29,531 nucleotides of DNA from Williamwhitmania sp035530955 (GCA_035530955.1 DATKTT010000292.1:1-29531), one strand, 5' to 3'. Positions 15,126-23,645 are shown, numbered from the stretch's first letter. The notes: generated from the sequence alone by a model not told the origin. Translations and numbers: made by a program.

Positions 15126-15321
15126 CTACCTTGCTCTTTCGGTTTTGAAAAACCTGATTTAATACTACCACAAGTCCCAGTAAGGCTAACCCAGAAATGT
15201 TGAGCACGGGATTCGTCAAGGATGTTCCTTGCTGCAGTGAGGTAATAAGCATCGGGATGTTAAACCCAAGAAAAATTGCAATGAAAGTGAGTAGTACTAA
15301 CCGAAATGGAGTGATATACAT
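15109..15321 (-). CDS. Small two-helix membrane protein
   Basis: A 70-residue protein with two hydrophobic segments (about 7-28 and 41-60) and a basic, lysine-rich tail. I do not recognise a named family. The overlap of 17 bases with the D15-like barrel gene and the same strand support a translated gene and an operon of three (this gene, barrel, dipeptidase). It lies divergently to the GldA-like gene; the promoter for this run should lie in 15322-15440, but I see no clean -7 box on the minus strand. Confidence 0.65.
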   Translation of the reverse strand: MYITPFRLVLLTFIAIFLGFNIPMLITSLQQGTSLTNPVLNISGLALLGLVVVLNQVFQNRKSKVDVEKQ

Positions 15322-15385
15322 AACACCAATTTGTTAAATGAGACGTTTCTAGTTTATGATACGATTAAAAAAAGTATCTGTGTCA

Positions 15386-15420
15386 TTTGATACAATATTT
15401 TCTGGTAATTTGTAGCTTTG
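15386..15420 (+). promoter_or_regulatory. Promoter for the GldA-like gene
   Basis: TAGCTTTG at 15413-15420 matches TAnnTTTG exactly, with TTTG at 15386-15389 upstream (spacer 23, slightly long). Transcription would begin near 15426, which rules out an ATG at 15387 and supports translation from 15441. Confidence 0.5.
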
Positions 15421-15440
15421 TCGATCTACAAAATATAGCT

Positions 15441-16361
15441 ATGTCCATTGAAGTACGCAATATAACCAAACTTTACGGAGAACAGAAAGCACTTGATGAT
15501 GTTTCTTTCACCGTAAATTCAGGAGAGGTTGTTGGATTTCTCGGCCCAAATGGTGCCGGAAAATCAACGCTCATGAAAACCCTCGTTGGCGTGATCCACC
15601 CCAATTCCGGCGTTGCCCTTATCAACAACATCGATGTTTCGGCAGATCCATTTACCATTAAAAGTTTGATAGGCTACCTGCCAGAGCACAATCCGCTCTA
15701 TACCGATATGTATGTGAAGGAGTTTTTAACCTTCATTGGTAACTTACATCGGGTTAAAAATCTTCAACAGCGAGTCAACGACCTCATTGAACTTACTGGA
15801 CTTGGTATGGAGAAGCACAAAAAAATATCCATGCTCAGCAAGGGTTATCGACAACGAGTTGGCCTGGCCCAGGCCCTAATTCACGACCCAGAGGTGCTCA
15901 TACTTGACGAGCCCACAACGGGTCTTGACCCCAACCAGATTGTGGATATTCGAAACCTAATAAAAGAAGTTGGAAAAACAAAGACAGTAATGCTCTCCAC
16001 CCATATCATGCAAGAGGTAGAGGCAGTATGTAGCAAGGTCATAATTATTAGTAAGGGAAAAATTGTTGCCAACGAAAACCAAGACGACCTAAAACTTCAT
16101 GCCCAAGGTGGAGACACCTCTGTATTTGTTGAGTTTACCGAAGATATTGACCCCATATTTTTTAATGGCATTGATTCGGTTTTGCGTGTTACCAAAATTG
16201 GAGCGAAGGGCTGGATGCTGCTGGTGGAGAAAAACGGAGACCCCAGAGTTGCCATCTTCAATAAAGCGGTTCAGCAAGGAGCAACCATAATTACTTTACA
16301 AACGCAAGAAAAACATTTGGAAGATGTTTTCCACGAGCTCACCCTTGACGGTAATCGCTGA
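15441..16361 (+). CDS. gldA: GldA-like ABC transporter ATP-binding protein
   Basis: A 306-residue ATPase closely resembling GldA, which with GldF and GldG forms an ABC transporter needed for gliding in Flavobacterium. Walker A GPNGAGKST, signature-like MLSKGYRQR (in place of LSGGQ, typical of this subfamily), Walker B VLILDEPTTGLD and H-loop STH are present. The C-terminal 90 residues form the extra domain seen in GldA. I start at ATG 15441 (MSIEVRNITKLYGEQKAL), not at an in-frame ATG 54 bases earlier, because the extra 18 residues do not fit the family and a promoter lies between them. No gldF/gldG is in the window, so a permease must lie elsewhere. Many non-gliding Bacteroidota have such genes, so motility is not implied. 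Confidence 0.82.
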   Translation: MSIEVRNITKLYGEQKALDDVSFTVNSGEVVGFLGPNGAGKSTLMKTLVGVIHPNSGVALINNIDVSADPFTIKSLIGYLPEHNPLYTDMYVKEFLTFIGNLHRVKNLQQRVNDLIELTGLGMEKHKKISMLSKGYRQRVGLAQALIHDPEVLILDEPTTGLDPNQIVDIRNLIKEVGKTKTVMLSTHIMQEVEAVCSKVIIISKGKIVANENQDDLKLHAQGGDTSVFVEFTEDIDPIFFNGIDSVLRVTKIGAKGWMLLVEKNGDPRVAIFNKAVQQGATIITLQTQEKHLEDVFHELTLDGNR

Positions 16362-16414
16362 TATTAAAAATGTTCCTATCTTCACCCACTGAAATTTAAA
16401 TGGCCTAAAAGTTT

Positions 16415-17317
16415 ATGGAAGAACAAAATTTGCAGACGGCTCAGCCCAGCCAAAAATCGAGCATTGGCTACCTAGTCATAATTGCAGCCTTGGTTGTTAT
16501 CTGTGGCTTGCTTTTCTGGAAGTATAGCGCAGAAAAGAAACAATCAGAAGTGATACAGTACCAACTCAACGAAGAGAAGGACAGCATTGAATCGAATCTC
16601 AACAACCTATACTCCGACTACAAAAATCTTGAATCAAACAACGACTCCATAAACAACCAACTTGCTGTTGAGCGTGGTAAAATTCAGGGGCTTATTACAC
16701 AGATGAAGCAAGAAAAAGCCATCAACTATCAAAAAATCAAGGATTACCAAAAAGAGTTGGGAACGCTTCGATCTGTAATGAAGAGCTATATCCAGCAAAT
16801 TGACTCCCTGAACACCCTGAACCAAGCCCTTATTGCTGAAAATGTGAAGGTGAAGGAGGAGTCTGGCATGACCAAAATGGCAAACCAGGAACTGTCTCAG
16901 AAAAACGAGGAGCTATCGAGCAAGGTTCAAAAAGGCTCCGTAATTAAGGCTCGAGATATTGCAGCAACCCTGATCAATAAGCGCGGGAAGACGGTTACAC
17001 GAGCTCGTCGCATCGATAAAATTAAAGTTTGCTTTACCCTTGTAGAAAACGATATTGCCCAAGCCGGATTGCGCGACGCCTACATCCGCATAACTGGACC
17101 CGACAAATATGTGCTGGCCAAATCGGAAACGGACCTATTTGATTATCAGGGTCAAAAAATTGTTTTCTCGGCAAAACGAGAGATCGACTACCAGAATAAA
17201 GATGTTGACCTTTGCATTTTCTACGATAACAATGGCGACCTCGTATCTGGGTCGTACGATGTAAGCATTTTCATGGACGGAATGCTGGTTGGAACCACTC
17301 AGTTCATGATCAAATAA
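16415..17317 (+). CDS. Membrane-anchored coiled-coil protein, unknown function
   Basis: A 300-residue protein I cannot name. Residues 1-16 are polar, 17-36 form one membrane segment, and about 40-175 are a long coiled coil rich in Glu, Gln, Asn and Lys. A C-terminal region (about 178-300) is beta-rich: KIKVCFTLVENDIA, AYIRITGPDKYVLA and SGSYDVSIFMDGMLVGTTQF suggest an immunoglobulin-like sandwich. The topology suggests a stalk holding the beta domain away from the inner membrane. It begins 53 bases after the GldA-like gene and ends at a terminator, so the two are probably co-transcribed; a functional link is only a guess. Confidence 0.75.
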   Translation: MEEQNLQTAQPSQKSSIGYLVIIAALVVICGLLFWKYSAEKKQSEVIQYQLNEEKDSIESNLNNLYSDYKNLESNNDSINNQLAVERGKIQGLITQMKQEKAINYQKIKDYQKELGTLRSVMKSYIQQIDSLNTLNQALIAENVKVKEESGMTKMANQELSQKNEELSSKVQKGSVIKARDIAATLINKRGKTVTRARRIDKIKVCFTLVENDIAQAGLRDAYIRITGPDKYVLAKSETDLFDYQGQKIVFSAKREIDYQNKDVDLCIFYDNNGDLVSGSYDVSIFMDGMLVGTTQFMIK

Positions 17318-17338
17318 AACAAATATCGCTCAACCAAT

Positions 17339-17371
17339 AAAAGACGCCTGCCCAAAGCATGCGTCTTTTTA
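17339..17371 (+). terminator. Terminator after the coiled-coil gene
   Basis: AAAAGACGC pairs with GCGTCTTTT in a 9-bp stem with a 13-base loop that can close further, followed by T residues. It lies 21 bases after the stop and separates the GldA-like pair from the ligase operon. Confidence 0.85.
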
Positions 17372-17492
17372 ATTAAATCGAATTGCCATTAATATCTCCC
17401 TGCTGTTAGCGCAAGAGTTGCCTTTAAAATTCATCGAGAGCACTGTTATAGAAATAACGAAACCCCTGTGGTACAAGGATTTTACCAAATTA

Positions 17493-17522
17493 TTTGCTAA
17501 GATTATTTTTTTTATACTTTTG
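17493..17522 (+). promoter_or_regulatory. Promoter of the tandem ligase operon
   Basis: TTTG at 17493-17496, an 18-base spacer, then TACTTTTG at 17515-17522: a near-ideal Bacteroidota vegetative promoter. The predicted start near 17529 gives a leader of about 70 bases before the ATG at 17600. It is the best promoter I see in the window. Confidence 0.72.
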
Positions 17523-17599
17523 TCAGGTTCGCTGTTAAGATAAACAAACCATTTTGCTTGGTATCAACGACTTAACCTAATTTTAAAAGAATATTTTTT

Positions 17600-19261
17600 A
17601 TGGAAAAAAACTTCGTTGCCCATATTGAAAAGAGTATTCGTCAAAACTGGGAGCTGCCTGCACTAAGCGATTATAAAGGAACAACATATTGCTACAAGGA
17701 TATTGCTCGAAAAATTGCTAAAATCCATATCATATTTGAAAAGACAGGGATTCAAAAAGGGGATAAAATTGCTCTAGTAGGAAGAAATTCTTCCAACTGG
17801 GCCGTGGCGTTTCTGTCCATTACCACCTATGGTGCCATCGTTGTTCCCATTTTACAAGACTTTAAGCCCGACAATATTCACCATATCGTAAACCATTCGG
17901 AAGCGATGGTACTGTTTACGGGTGACCAAATATGGGAAAACCTCAACGAGTCGAAGATACCTAGAGTAAAGTGCATTATTTCACTGACAGCCTTCGACAT
18001 TCTTCATGAAAACACACCCTTCTCTGTTCGCCAAATCCATGGCGACCTTCCACGGCTATTTAAGGAGAAGTACGCTACCGGATTTACACCAGAATGCATT
18101 ACTTACCATAGAGATGAACCGGAAGAGTTGGCCATAATTAACTATACCTCAGGAACATCAGGGTTCTCCAAGGGCGTTATGTTACCCTACCGCTCATTAA
18201 TTTCAAACCTGCTATTTGCCGAGGCCGTGCTCCCCCTAGAACCCGGAGGAAATATGGTCAGCATACTTCCACTGGCCCACGCATATGGTGGTGCTTTCGA
18301 ATTTTTGTACCCCATCACAAGGGGATGCCACATAAACTTTCTTACCCGCACACCCTCTCCTAAAATTATTTTGGAAGCATTTGCAGAGTTAAAGCCCAAG
18401 GTGGTTTTGTCTGTTCCTTTAATTATTGAGAAAATCTATCGAAAGAATATTCTGGATGCCATTAACAAACCGTCGGTGAAATTACTGCTCAAACTCCCCA
18501 TCGTCGACCGCCGCATTTGCAAAAAAATTAACGAGAAGCTGACCTCTATTTTTGGTGGCGAATTTCACGAGGTGGTTATAGGTGGAGCGGCACTGAACCC
18601 TGAGGTGGAAAGCTTTCTGAAAAAAATCGGATTTCGGTTTACGGTTGGATATGGCATGACTGAGTGCGGCCCCATTGTTGCCTATGCCCCGTGGAACAAG
18701 ACCAAGCTCTTCTCCACAGGAAAAGCGGCCCTCGGGATGCAAATAAAAATTGATTCCGACGATCCTGAAAATATCGTTGGGGAGATTCTTGTCAAAGGAG
18801 ACAACGTTATGCTCGGCTATTACCGAAACGAAGAAGCAACCGAAGCCGCCTTTACCCCAGATGGATGGATGCATACCGGGGACCTAGGCCTTCTAGACAA
18901 GGATGGCTTTCTGTTTATAAAAGGTCGAAGCAAAAACATGATACTTGGCGCTTCGGGCCAAAACATATACCCCGAAGAAATTGAAGCAAGGATTAACAAC
19001 ATGCCCTTTGTTCAGGAATCGCTTGTTGTTGAACACTCTGGAAAGCTAATTGCCCTAGTTTATCCCGACTACGAATTGGCCGATAAGCAAAAAATAAGGA
19101 CCGATGATATCCAAAAGAAAATGGAAGAGAACCGGATGGATGTCAACAAAATGCTTCCTGCTTATTGTCAAATCAGCGAAGTGAGACTCTATCCCGAAGA
19201 ATTTGAAAAAACGCCCAAGCGCAGCATAAAGCGGTTTCTTTACCAAGCACCTAGCGCTTAG
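17600..19261 (+). CDS. AMP-binding long-chain fatty acid-CoA ligase-like enzyme, copy 1
   Basis: A 553-residue adenylate-forming enzyme that activates a carboxylic acid, probably a fatty acid, with ATP and then transfers it to CoA. The P-loop is YTSGTSGFSKG (182-192), with Ser in place of the more usual second Thr. GYGMTECGP, the GWMHTGDLG motif with catalytic Asp, FIKGRSKNMI and QNIYPEEIE follow in normal order. The C-terminal catalytic Lys is expected in KTPKRSIKRFLY. No signal peptide or membrane segment is seen, so it is cytoplasmic. The next gene, 32 bases on, encodes a paralogue of the same length. Acyl-CoA ligase is more likely than acyl-ACP ligase, but chain length and acceptor cannot be read here. 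Confidence 0.9.
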   Translation: MEKNFVAHIEKSIRQNWELPALSDYKGTTYCYKDIARKIAKIHIIFEKTGIQKGDKIALVGRNSSNWAVAFLSITTYGAIVVPILQDFKPDNIHHIVNHSEAMVLFTGDQIWENLNESKIPRVKCIISLTAFDILHENTPFSVRQIHGDLPRLFKEKYATGFTPECITYHRDEPEELAIINYTSGTSGFSKGVMLPYRSLISNLLFAEAVLPLEPGGNMVSILPLAHAYGGAFEFLYPITRGCHINFLTRTPSPKIILEAFAELKPKVVLSVPLIIEKIYRKNILDAINKPSVKLLLKLPIVDRRICKKINEKLTSIFGGEFHEVVIGGAALNPEVESFLKKIGFRFTVGYGMTECGPIVAYAPWNKTKLFSTGKAALGMQIKIDSDDPENIVGEILVKGDNVMLGYYRNEEATEAAFTPDGWMHTGDLGLLDKDGFLFIKGRSKNMILGASGQNIYPEEIEARINNMPFVQESLVVEHSGKLIALVYPDYELADKQKIRTDDIQKKMEENRMDVNKMLPAYCQISEVRLYPEEFEKTPKRSIKRFLYQAPSA

Positions 19262-19293
19262 CATATTCATTTTAACTAAAAAACGCGTTCCCT

Positions 19294-20955
19294 ATGATTA
19301 ATGAAAACTTTATTAAGGAATACGTAGAAAAAAGCCTGAAGCAAAACTGGAATAGGCCGGCCTTTTCTGACTACCTCGACAAGACATATACCTACGCCGA
19401 TGTCGCCAAAAAAATTGCACTGCTGCATGCATACTATAAAATATGGGGGCTTTGCGAAGGCGATAAGGTTGCTCTTATAGGTCGAAATAGCAGCAATTGG
19501 GCGATAGCATATCTGTCCGTTGTTACATACGGTGCAGTCGTTGTTCCTATCCTTCCCGATTTTGCGCCAGCTGACATTCACCACATTGTTAACCACTCTG
19601 ACTCGGTTCTCATGTTTTCCAGCGATAATATCTGGGAAAATATTGATGAGTCATCAATGAGGAGTGTACATGCATTTTTTTCGCTTACCAACTTTAGTAT
19701 ACTTACCCACCACAATCAAGCTGCTGCCGATAAGACAATTCATTTGATTGAAGGCGATAGCAATGCTTTTGCCGATCTCCTGCCCAAAGATCTAAATTTT
19801 GCGGAAATCCCAAACAGCAATCTTGGTGTAATAAGCTATACATCAGGAACAACAGGCTTCTCAAAAGGCGTAATGTTACCACTAAACAGCTTGGCGGCAA
19901 ACATGCTCTTTGGCCACACCACCATACCCTTGCGTCCTGGCGATAGAATTGTTTCCTTTTTACCATTGGCGCACGCCTATGGCTGCGCTTTTGAATTTTT
20001 GTGGCCATTCTCCGTTGGATGCCATATTAACTTCCTAACAAAAACGCCTGCTCCAAAGTTAATTATGCAAGCTTTTGAGCACATAAAACCGAGACTTGTT
20101 CTTACGGTACCTCTCATAATCGAGAAAATTTACAAAAAGCAGATTCTGCCAACTCTCAACAAGCGTCCCATGAAGATGCTTATGAACGTTCCTCTTCTCG
20201 ATAAAAAAATTTTTCAGCAGGTTAACAAAAAACTCACCGACGTTTTCGGTGGAAACTTCATTGAGGTAATTATTGGTGGAGCACCACTTAATATTGAAGT
20301 GGAAGAATTTTTAAAAAAAATTAAATTCCAGTATACCGTAGGGTTTGGTATGACAGAGTGCGGACCGCTGATTTCGTATGCTTCATGGAAAGAAATCCCT
20401 GTCGGCTCTTGTGGGAAAATCCTTCCCACTCTCGAAATTATGATTGACTCCCCGGATTCACAGAATGTGGTTGGCGAAATTCTTGTGAAAGGGGAGAATG
20501 TCATGCTAGGCTACTATAAAAACGAAGAGGCCACTCGTGCTACAATTTCACCCGAAGGATGGCTTCACACGGGGGACCTTGGAGTTGTTGATACAAATGG
20601 ATTCATCTTCATCAAAGGACGAAGCAAAAGCATGATTCTTGGCTCAACCGGCCAGAACATCTATCCAGAAGAAATTGAGGCTAGGCTGAATAACCTGCCA
20701 TTTATTCAGGAATCGTTGGTGGTGGAGCGCAACAGCCGTCTTGTAGCCCTCATCTATCCCGACTATGAAGCTGCTGATGAGGCCGGTGTCAACACCAACG
20801 ACCTCGAAATTATTATGGAGGAAAACCGAAAAAATATCAACGAACAGCTGCCAGCCTTCATGCAGTTAGCGAAAATGAAACTCTATCCAGAGGAGTTTGA
20901 AAAAACCCCAAAGAAGAGCATAAAGCGATTTCTTTACAGCACCGTAGAAATCTAA
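19294..20955 (+). CDS. AMP-binding long-chain fatty acid-CoA ligase-like enzyme, copy 2
   Basis: A second 553-residue adenylate-forming enzyme, aligning with copy 1 along its whole length with clearly more than half of residues alike by eye. Shared blocks include ALxGRNSSNWA, TYGAxVVPIL, IHHIVNHS, MTECGP and KSIKRFLY. Its P-loop is the canonical YTSGTTGFSKG. Divergence is scattered, mainly at about 120-170 and in the C-terminal domain, so this is an old duplication and not a recent one. Both copies share the promoter at 17493-17522, and a terminator follows. Keeping both intact suggests different acyl substrates or a heteromer; neither can be decided from sequence. Confidence 0.9.
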   Translation: MINENFIKEYVEKSLKQNWNRPAFSDYLDKTYTYADVAKKIALLHAYYKIWGLCEGDKVALIGRNSSNWAIAYLSVVTYGAVVVPILPDFAPADIHHIVNHSDSVLMFSSDNIWENIDESSMRSVHAFFSLTNFSILTHHNQAAADKTIHLIEGDSNAFADLLPKDLNFAEIPNSNLGVISYTSGTTGFSKGVMLPLNSLAANMLFGHTTIPLRPGDRIVSFLPLAHAYGCAFEFLWPFSVGCHINFLTKTPAPKLIMQAFEHIKPRLVLTVPLIIEKIYKKQILPTLNKRPMKMLMNVPLLDKKIFQQVNKKLTDVFGGNFIEVIIGGAPLNIEVEEFLKKIKFQYTVGFGMTECGPLISYASWKEIPVGSCGKILPTLEIMIDSPDSQNVVGEILVKGENVMLGYYKNEEATRATISPEGWLHTGDLGVVDTNGFIFIKGRSKSMILGSTGQNIYPEEIEARLNNLPFIQESLVVERNSRLVALIYPDYEAADEAGVNTNDLEIIMEENRKNINEQLPAFMQLAKMKLYPEEFEKTPKKSIKRFLYSTVEI

Positions 20956-20956
20956 C

Positions 20957-20987
20957 AAAAGTGCCGGAATACCCGGCGCTTTTTTTA
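20957..20987 (+). terminator. Terminator after the ligase operon
   Basis: AAGTGCCGG and CCGGCGCTT form a 9-bp stem with one T-G wobble and a 5-base loop, followed by seven T residues. The end overlaps the stop codon of the convergent DUF2461 gene. Confidence 0.88.
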
Positions 20988-21644
20988 TTCAATGGCCTCG
21001 CGCAAAAACTTGTTAAGCCCAAACATTGCCCTACAACCCTCAACCAGCTGGGTTTCAAACGTAGGAGAAACCACATCCTTGTTGGTAAAGGCGTGACCAA
21101 CCGTAAAGCTTTTCAGCTTAAGATAGGCCGCCACTGGAGAGTCAACTGAAAATCCGGCAGGAATTCTCACGAGGGAATCTTCGTTCGATAAATTGTCGAA
21201 CCACTTACTAAAATCTTTGTCTCCCACAATCTGCAAAAACTCTTCGTGGTAAAATTCTATCGCCCTTCGAATTTTTTTAAGGTGCTCTGGCTCTGGTCTC
21301 CATGCACCTCCGGCAACCATAGATTCACCGGGACCAAGATGAATGTAGTATCCACCACCAGAACTTTTTCTCCCCCCGGGGGCAATAAAACCACCAAAAT
21401 GGGTTTTATATGGACTTTTATCGTTCGAGAATCGAACGTCGCGGTAAATGCGGAAAATACAGGCTTTGGGGTTAAGCCCAACCACCTCCTTGTCGAACAT
21501 ACCTACCAAAGAAATTATTCGGCTCATCATGTTTTCATATCCCATAAGAGCCTTTTGATAGCTCGCCTTATGCTCAGCAAACCACTCCCTGTTGTTATTC
21601 TTCTGTAAATCAGATAAAAAATTGATTATGTCAACCTGTTCCAT
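20985..21644 (-). CDS. DUF2461 family protein
   Basis: A 219-residue protein of the DUF2461 (TIGR02453) family: NNNREWFAEHK near the start, IFRIYRDVRFSNDKSPYKTHFGG in the middle, then GGYYIHLGPGESMVAGGAWRPEPEHLKKIR. The family is widespread and soluble, without a demonstrated biochemical role that I know of. Length is normal. It is divergent from ispD with 58 bases between start codons, and its 3' end meets the ligase terminator. I see no functional link to either neighbour. Confidence 0.93.
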   Translation of the reverse strand: MEQVDIINFLSDLQKNNNREWFAEHKASYQKALMGYENMMSRIISLVGMFDKEVVGLNPKACIFRIYRDVRFSNDKSPYKTHFGGFIAPGGRKSSGGGYYIHLGPGESMVAGGAWRPEPEHLKKIRRAIEFYHEEFLQIVGDKDFSKWFDNLSNEDSLVRIPAGFSVDSPVAAYLKLKSFTVGHAFTNKDVVSPTFETQLVEGCRAMFGLNKFLREAIE

Positions 21645-21702
21645 CGTTTGTTAGTTTGTGCTACCTTCGTAAACAATATTTTCACCACGAAGTTAAGAGA
21701 AA

Positions 21703-22383
21703 ATGAAAAAGGCAGCTATTATTGTTGCGGGTGGAATTGGTACCCGAATTGGAGGAGATATCCCTAAGCAATTCCAACTCATTGGAGGAAAGCCCGTTGT
21801 TCTTTGGGCGCTTGAAGCATTCTATCGGTTCGACCCGGAAATGACCCTCATTCTCGTTATTCCCGCGCAGCACTTCGACGCCTGGGATTTAATTCAAAAA
21901 GAGTTTAATCCACCATTTGCGGTGACCCTTGTAAAAGGAGGAGAAGAGCGCTTTTATTCTGTGCAAAATGGTATTGCCGCCTTGGGTGATGAGGAGTTAA
22001 TTGCCATACACGACGGAGTTAGGCCATTCATCGACGAAGTTACCATTCGACGCTGTTTTGAAGCTGCAGACAAAACCGGAACTGCCGTTCCTGTTATTGA
22101 GTCGGTAGACTCCATTCGGTTGCTTACCCCCGATGGAAGCCGCCCATTGAAGCGCAGAGACGTGAAGCGCGTTCAAACACCGCAGATTTTTAAAAGAGAC
22201 GTGCTGGTGAAAGGTTATGCCCAACCATATAAGGACGTATTTACCGATGATGCATCGGTAATTGAAGTTTCTGGAACCAAAATCACCCTTATTGAAGGAA
22301 ATAAGTTGAATCTTAAGATTACAACACACGAAGAGCTTCTTATGGCAAGCATTGTGGCTGAAAAATGGGCTCAAGAAAACTAG
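21703..22383 (+). CDS. ispD: 2-C-methyl-D-erythritol 4-phosphate cytidylyltransferase
   Basis: IspD joins CTP with methylerythritol phosphate (EC 2.7.7.60), the third step of the non-mevalonate isoprenoid pathway. The 226-residue protein shows the CTP-binding start AGGIGTRIGGDIPKQF, GGEERFYSVQNGI, AIHDGVRPF, the RVQTPQIF motif, TDDASVIE and the GNKLNLKITTHEE end. All are standard, so function is nearly certain. Upstream, TACCTTCG (21662-21669) is one mismatch from the -7 consensus and overlaps an inverted repeat CTTCGT...ACGAAG (21665-21692). The TAG stop shares the palindromic CTAG at 22380-22383 with the stop of the convergent kinase gene. Confidence 0.97.
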   Translation: MKKAAIIVAGGIGTRIGGDIPKQFQLIGGKPVVLWALEAFYRFDPEMTLILVIPAQHFDAWDLIQKEFNPPFAVTLVKGGEERFYSVQNGIAALGDEELIAIHDGVRPFIDEVTIRRCFEAADKTGTAVPVIESVDSIRLLTPDGSRPLKRRDVKRVQTPQIFKRDVLVKGYAQPYKDVFTDDASVIEVSGTKITLIEGNKLNLKITTHEELLMASIVAEKWAQEN

Positions 22384-23585
22384 CTATCGAGCTTGGGTGC
22401 TGTAAAGAAAAAGGTGGTTCCTTGATTAAGAAGACTTTCAACCCAAATTTTACCACCGTTACGCTCAACAAACTCCTTACAGAGAATGAGGCCCAAACCG
22501 GTACCTTTCTCCTGACCAGTACCCATGGTTGTTGGATTGCTGTCCAGCTTAAATAGGTTCTTCATGTCTTCTGGCGAGATACCTACACCTGTATCGGAAA
22601 CAGTAACAAGAACATATTCACTATCCTGTACGATTGATATCGAAACTTCACCTCCTGCAGATGTAAACTTTATTGCATTGGAAACGAGGTTACGAACCAC
22701 CGTAGTAATCATATTGATATCAACATAGGCAAACCATTCGCCGCATTTTGGACCGTTTAACTCAATGCCCTTGTTAGCAGCATTACCTCGTAAAAGTTCG
22801 ATGTTCTCATTTACAATATCACAGATATTAACCACCTTGGGGTGTAATGGCATTCTCCCTGTTTGAACCATGGACCATTGTAGGAGGTTCTCAAGAAGGT
22901 TAAACGTGTTGTTGGAATACTTGTAAATCTGCCCGATAAACTCCTTTAGCCTTTCGGGATCAAAATTCTCAAATTCCCGAGCCAGCAACTCCGATAAACT
23001 TAAAACGGTAGAAAATGGGTTGCGCAAATCGTGGGCAATGATGGCGAAAAACTTATCCTTTGTGGCGTTCAGCACCTCCAGCTCCTTCCGTTGCATTTCC
23101 AACTCATCACGCTGGTGCTGGATTTGTTCGTTTTTAGTAATGAGTTCATGCTGCAATACGTTGTAGTCCCGAAGCCTCATGATGAGTGCTTTGAGTATGC
23201 CCTGCGTAATTTTTTTATTTGATTCTATTATTTGGATAAAGTGAGATTGATCAAGTCTAAGTAATTCTGTAGGTTCCGTTGCCGTTATTGTGGCAGAGCG
23301 TGGCGAACTGTCTATCAGCGCATACTCTCCAAAATATTCATTGCTGGAAAATGTTGAATAAACGTGTTCGCCTTCATGAACCTTAACCTTGCCGCTCACA
23401 ATTACATAGAGCGCAAAATCCATATCCCCCTTGTTGAAAATAACCTGATCCTGTTTAAAAAATTGGGAGGTTGAAACTTTTGCTATTTCATCAATCACAT
23501 CATCTGGAACTTCGGCAAAAATTGAAACAAGCTTAAGAATCGACGCGTTAGATTTTTTCTCAATATTATTAGGAAACATGTTCAT
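22380..23585 (-). CDS. Soluble histidine kinase with N-terminal cyclic-nucleotide-binding domain
   Basis: A 401-residue sensor kinase without membrane segments. Residues 15-135 form a cNMP-binding (CRP-like) domain with the phosphate-binding cassette FGEYALIDSSPRSATI (85-100), including the conserved Glu and Arg96. A coiled coil at about 145-178 links it to the HisKA domain, where His185 in AIIAHDLRNP is the phosphorylated residue. The ATPase domain shows the N box NLVSNAIKF, G1 DTGVGIS and G2 GTGLGL. It probably changes activity on binding a cyclic nucleotide or similar ligand. No response regulator gene is adjacent, so it is an orphan kinase. Met3 is an alternative start. Confidence 0.93.
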   Translation of the reverse strand: MNMFPNNIEKKSNASILKLVSIFAEVPDDVIDEIAKVSTSQFFKQDQVIFNKGDMDFALYVIVSGKVKVHEGEHVYSTFSSNEYFGEYALIDSSPRSATITATEPTELLRLDQSHFIQIIESNKKITQGILKALIMRLRDYNVLQHELITKNEQIQHQRDELEMQRKELEVLNATKDKFFAIIAHDLRNPFSTVLSLSELLAREFENFDPERLKEFIGQIYKYSNNTFNLLENLLQWSMVQTGRMPLHPKVVNICDIVNENIELLRGNAANKGIELNGPKCGEWFAYVDINMITTVVRNLVSNAIKFTSAGGEVSISIVQDSEYVLVTVSDTGVGISPEDMKNLFKLDSNPTTMGTGQEKGTGLGLILCKEFVERNGGKIWVESLLNQGTTFFFTAPKLDS

Positions 23586-23614
23586 TGCTTAATGTTTAGG
23601 AATCTGACAAGAAG

Positions 23615-23645
23615 TAAATGTATTCTAAAAATGTTTAAATCCAAA
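23615..23645 (-). promoter_or_regulatory. Promoter for the histidine kinase gene
   Basis: On the minus strand TTTG (23645-23642), a 19-base spacer and TACATTTA (23622-23615), one mismatch from TAnnTTTG. Spacing is right and the predicted start lies about 23 bases before the ATG. Confidence 0.5.

Noticed and set aside
15387..15440. Upstream ATG that would extend the GldA-like protein by 18 residues
   Set aside because: The -7 box at 15413-15420 lies inside this stretch, so it would not be transcribed from that promoter, and the extra residues do not fit the family.
18482..18874. 130-codon open frame on the minus strand
   Set aside because: Antisense to the first acyl-CoA ligase over conserved motifs; no promoter or family similarity.
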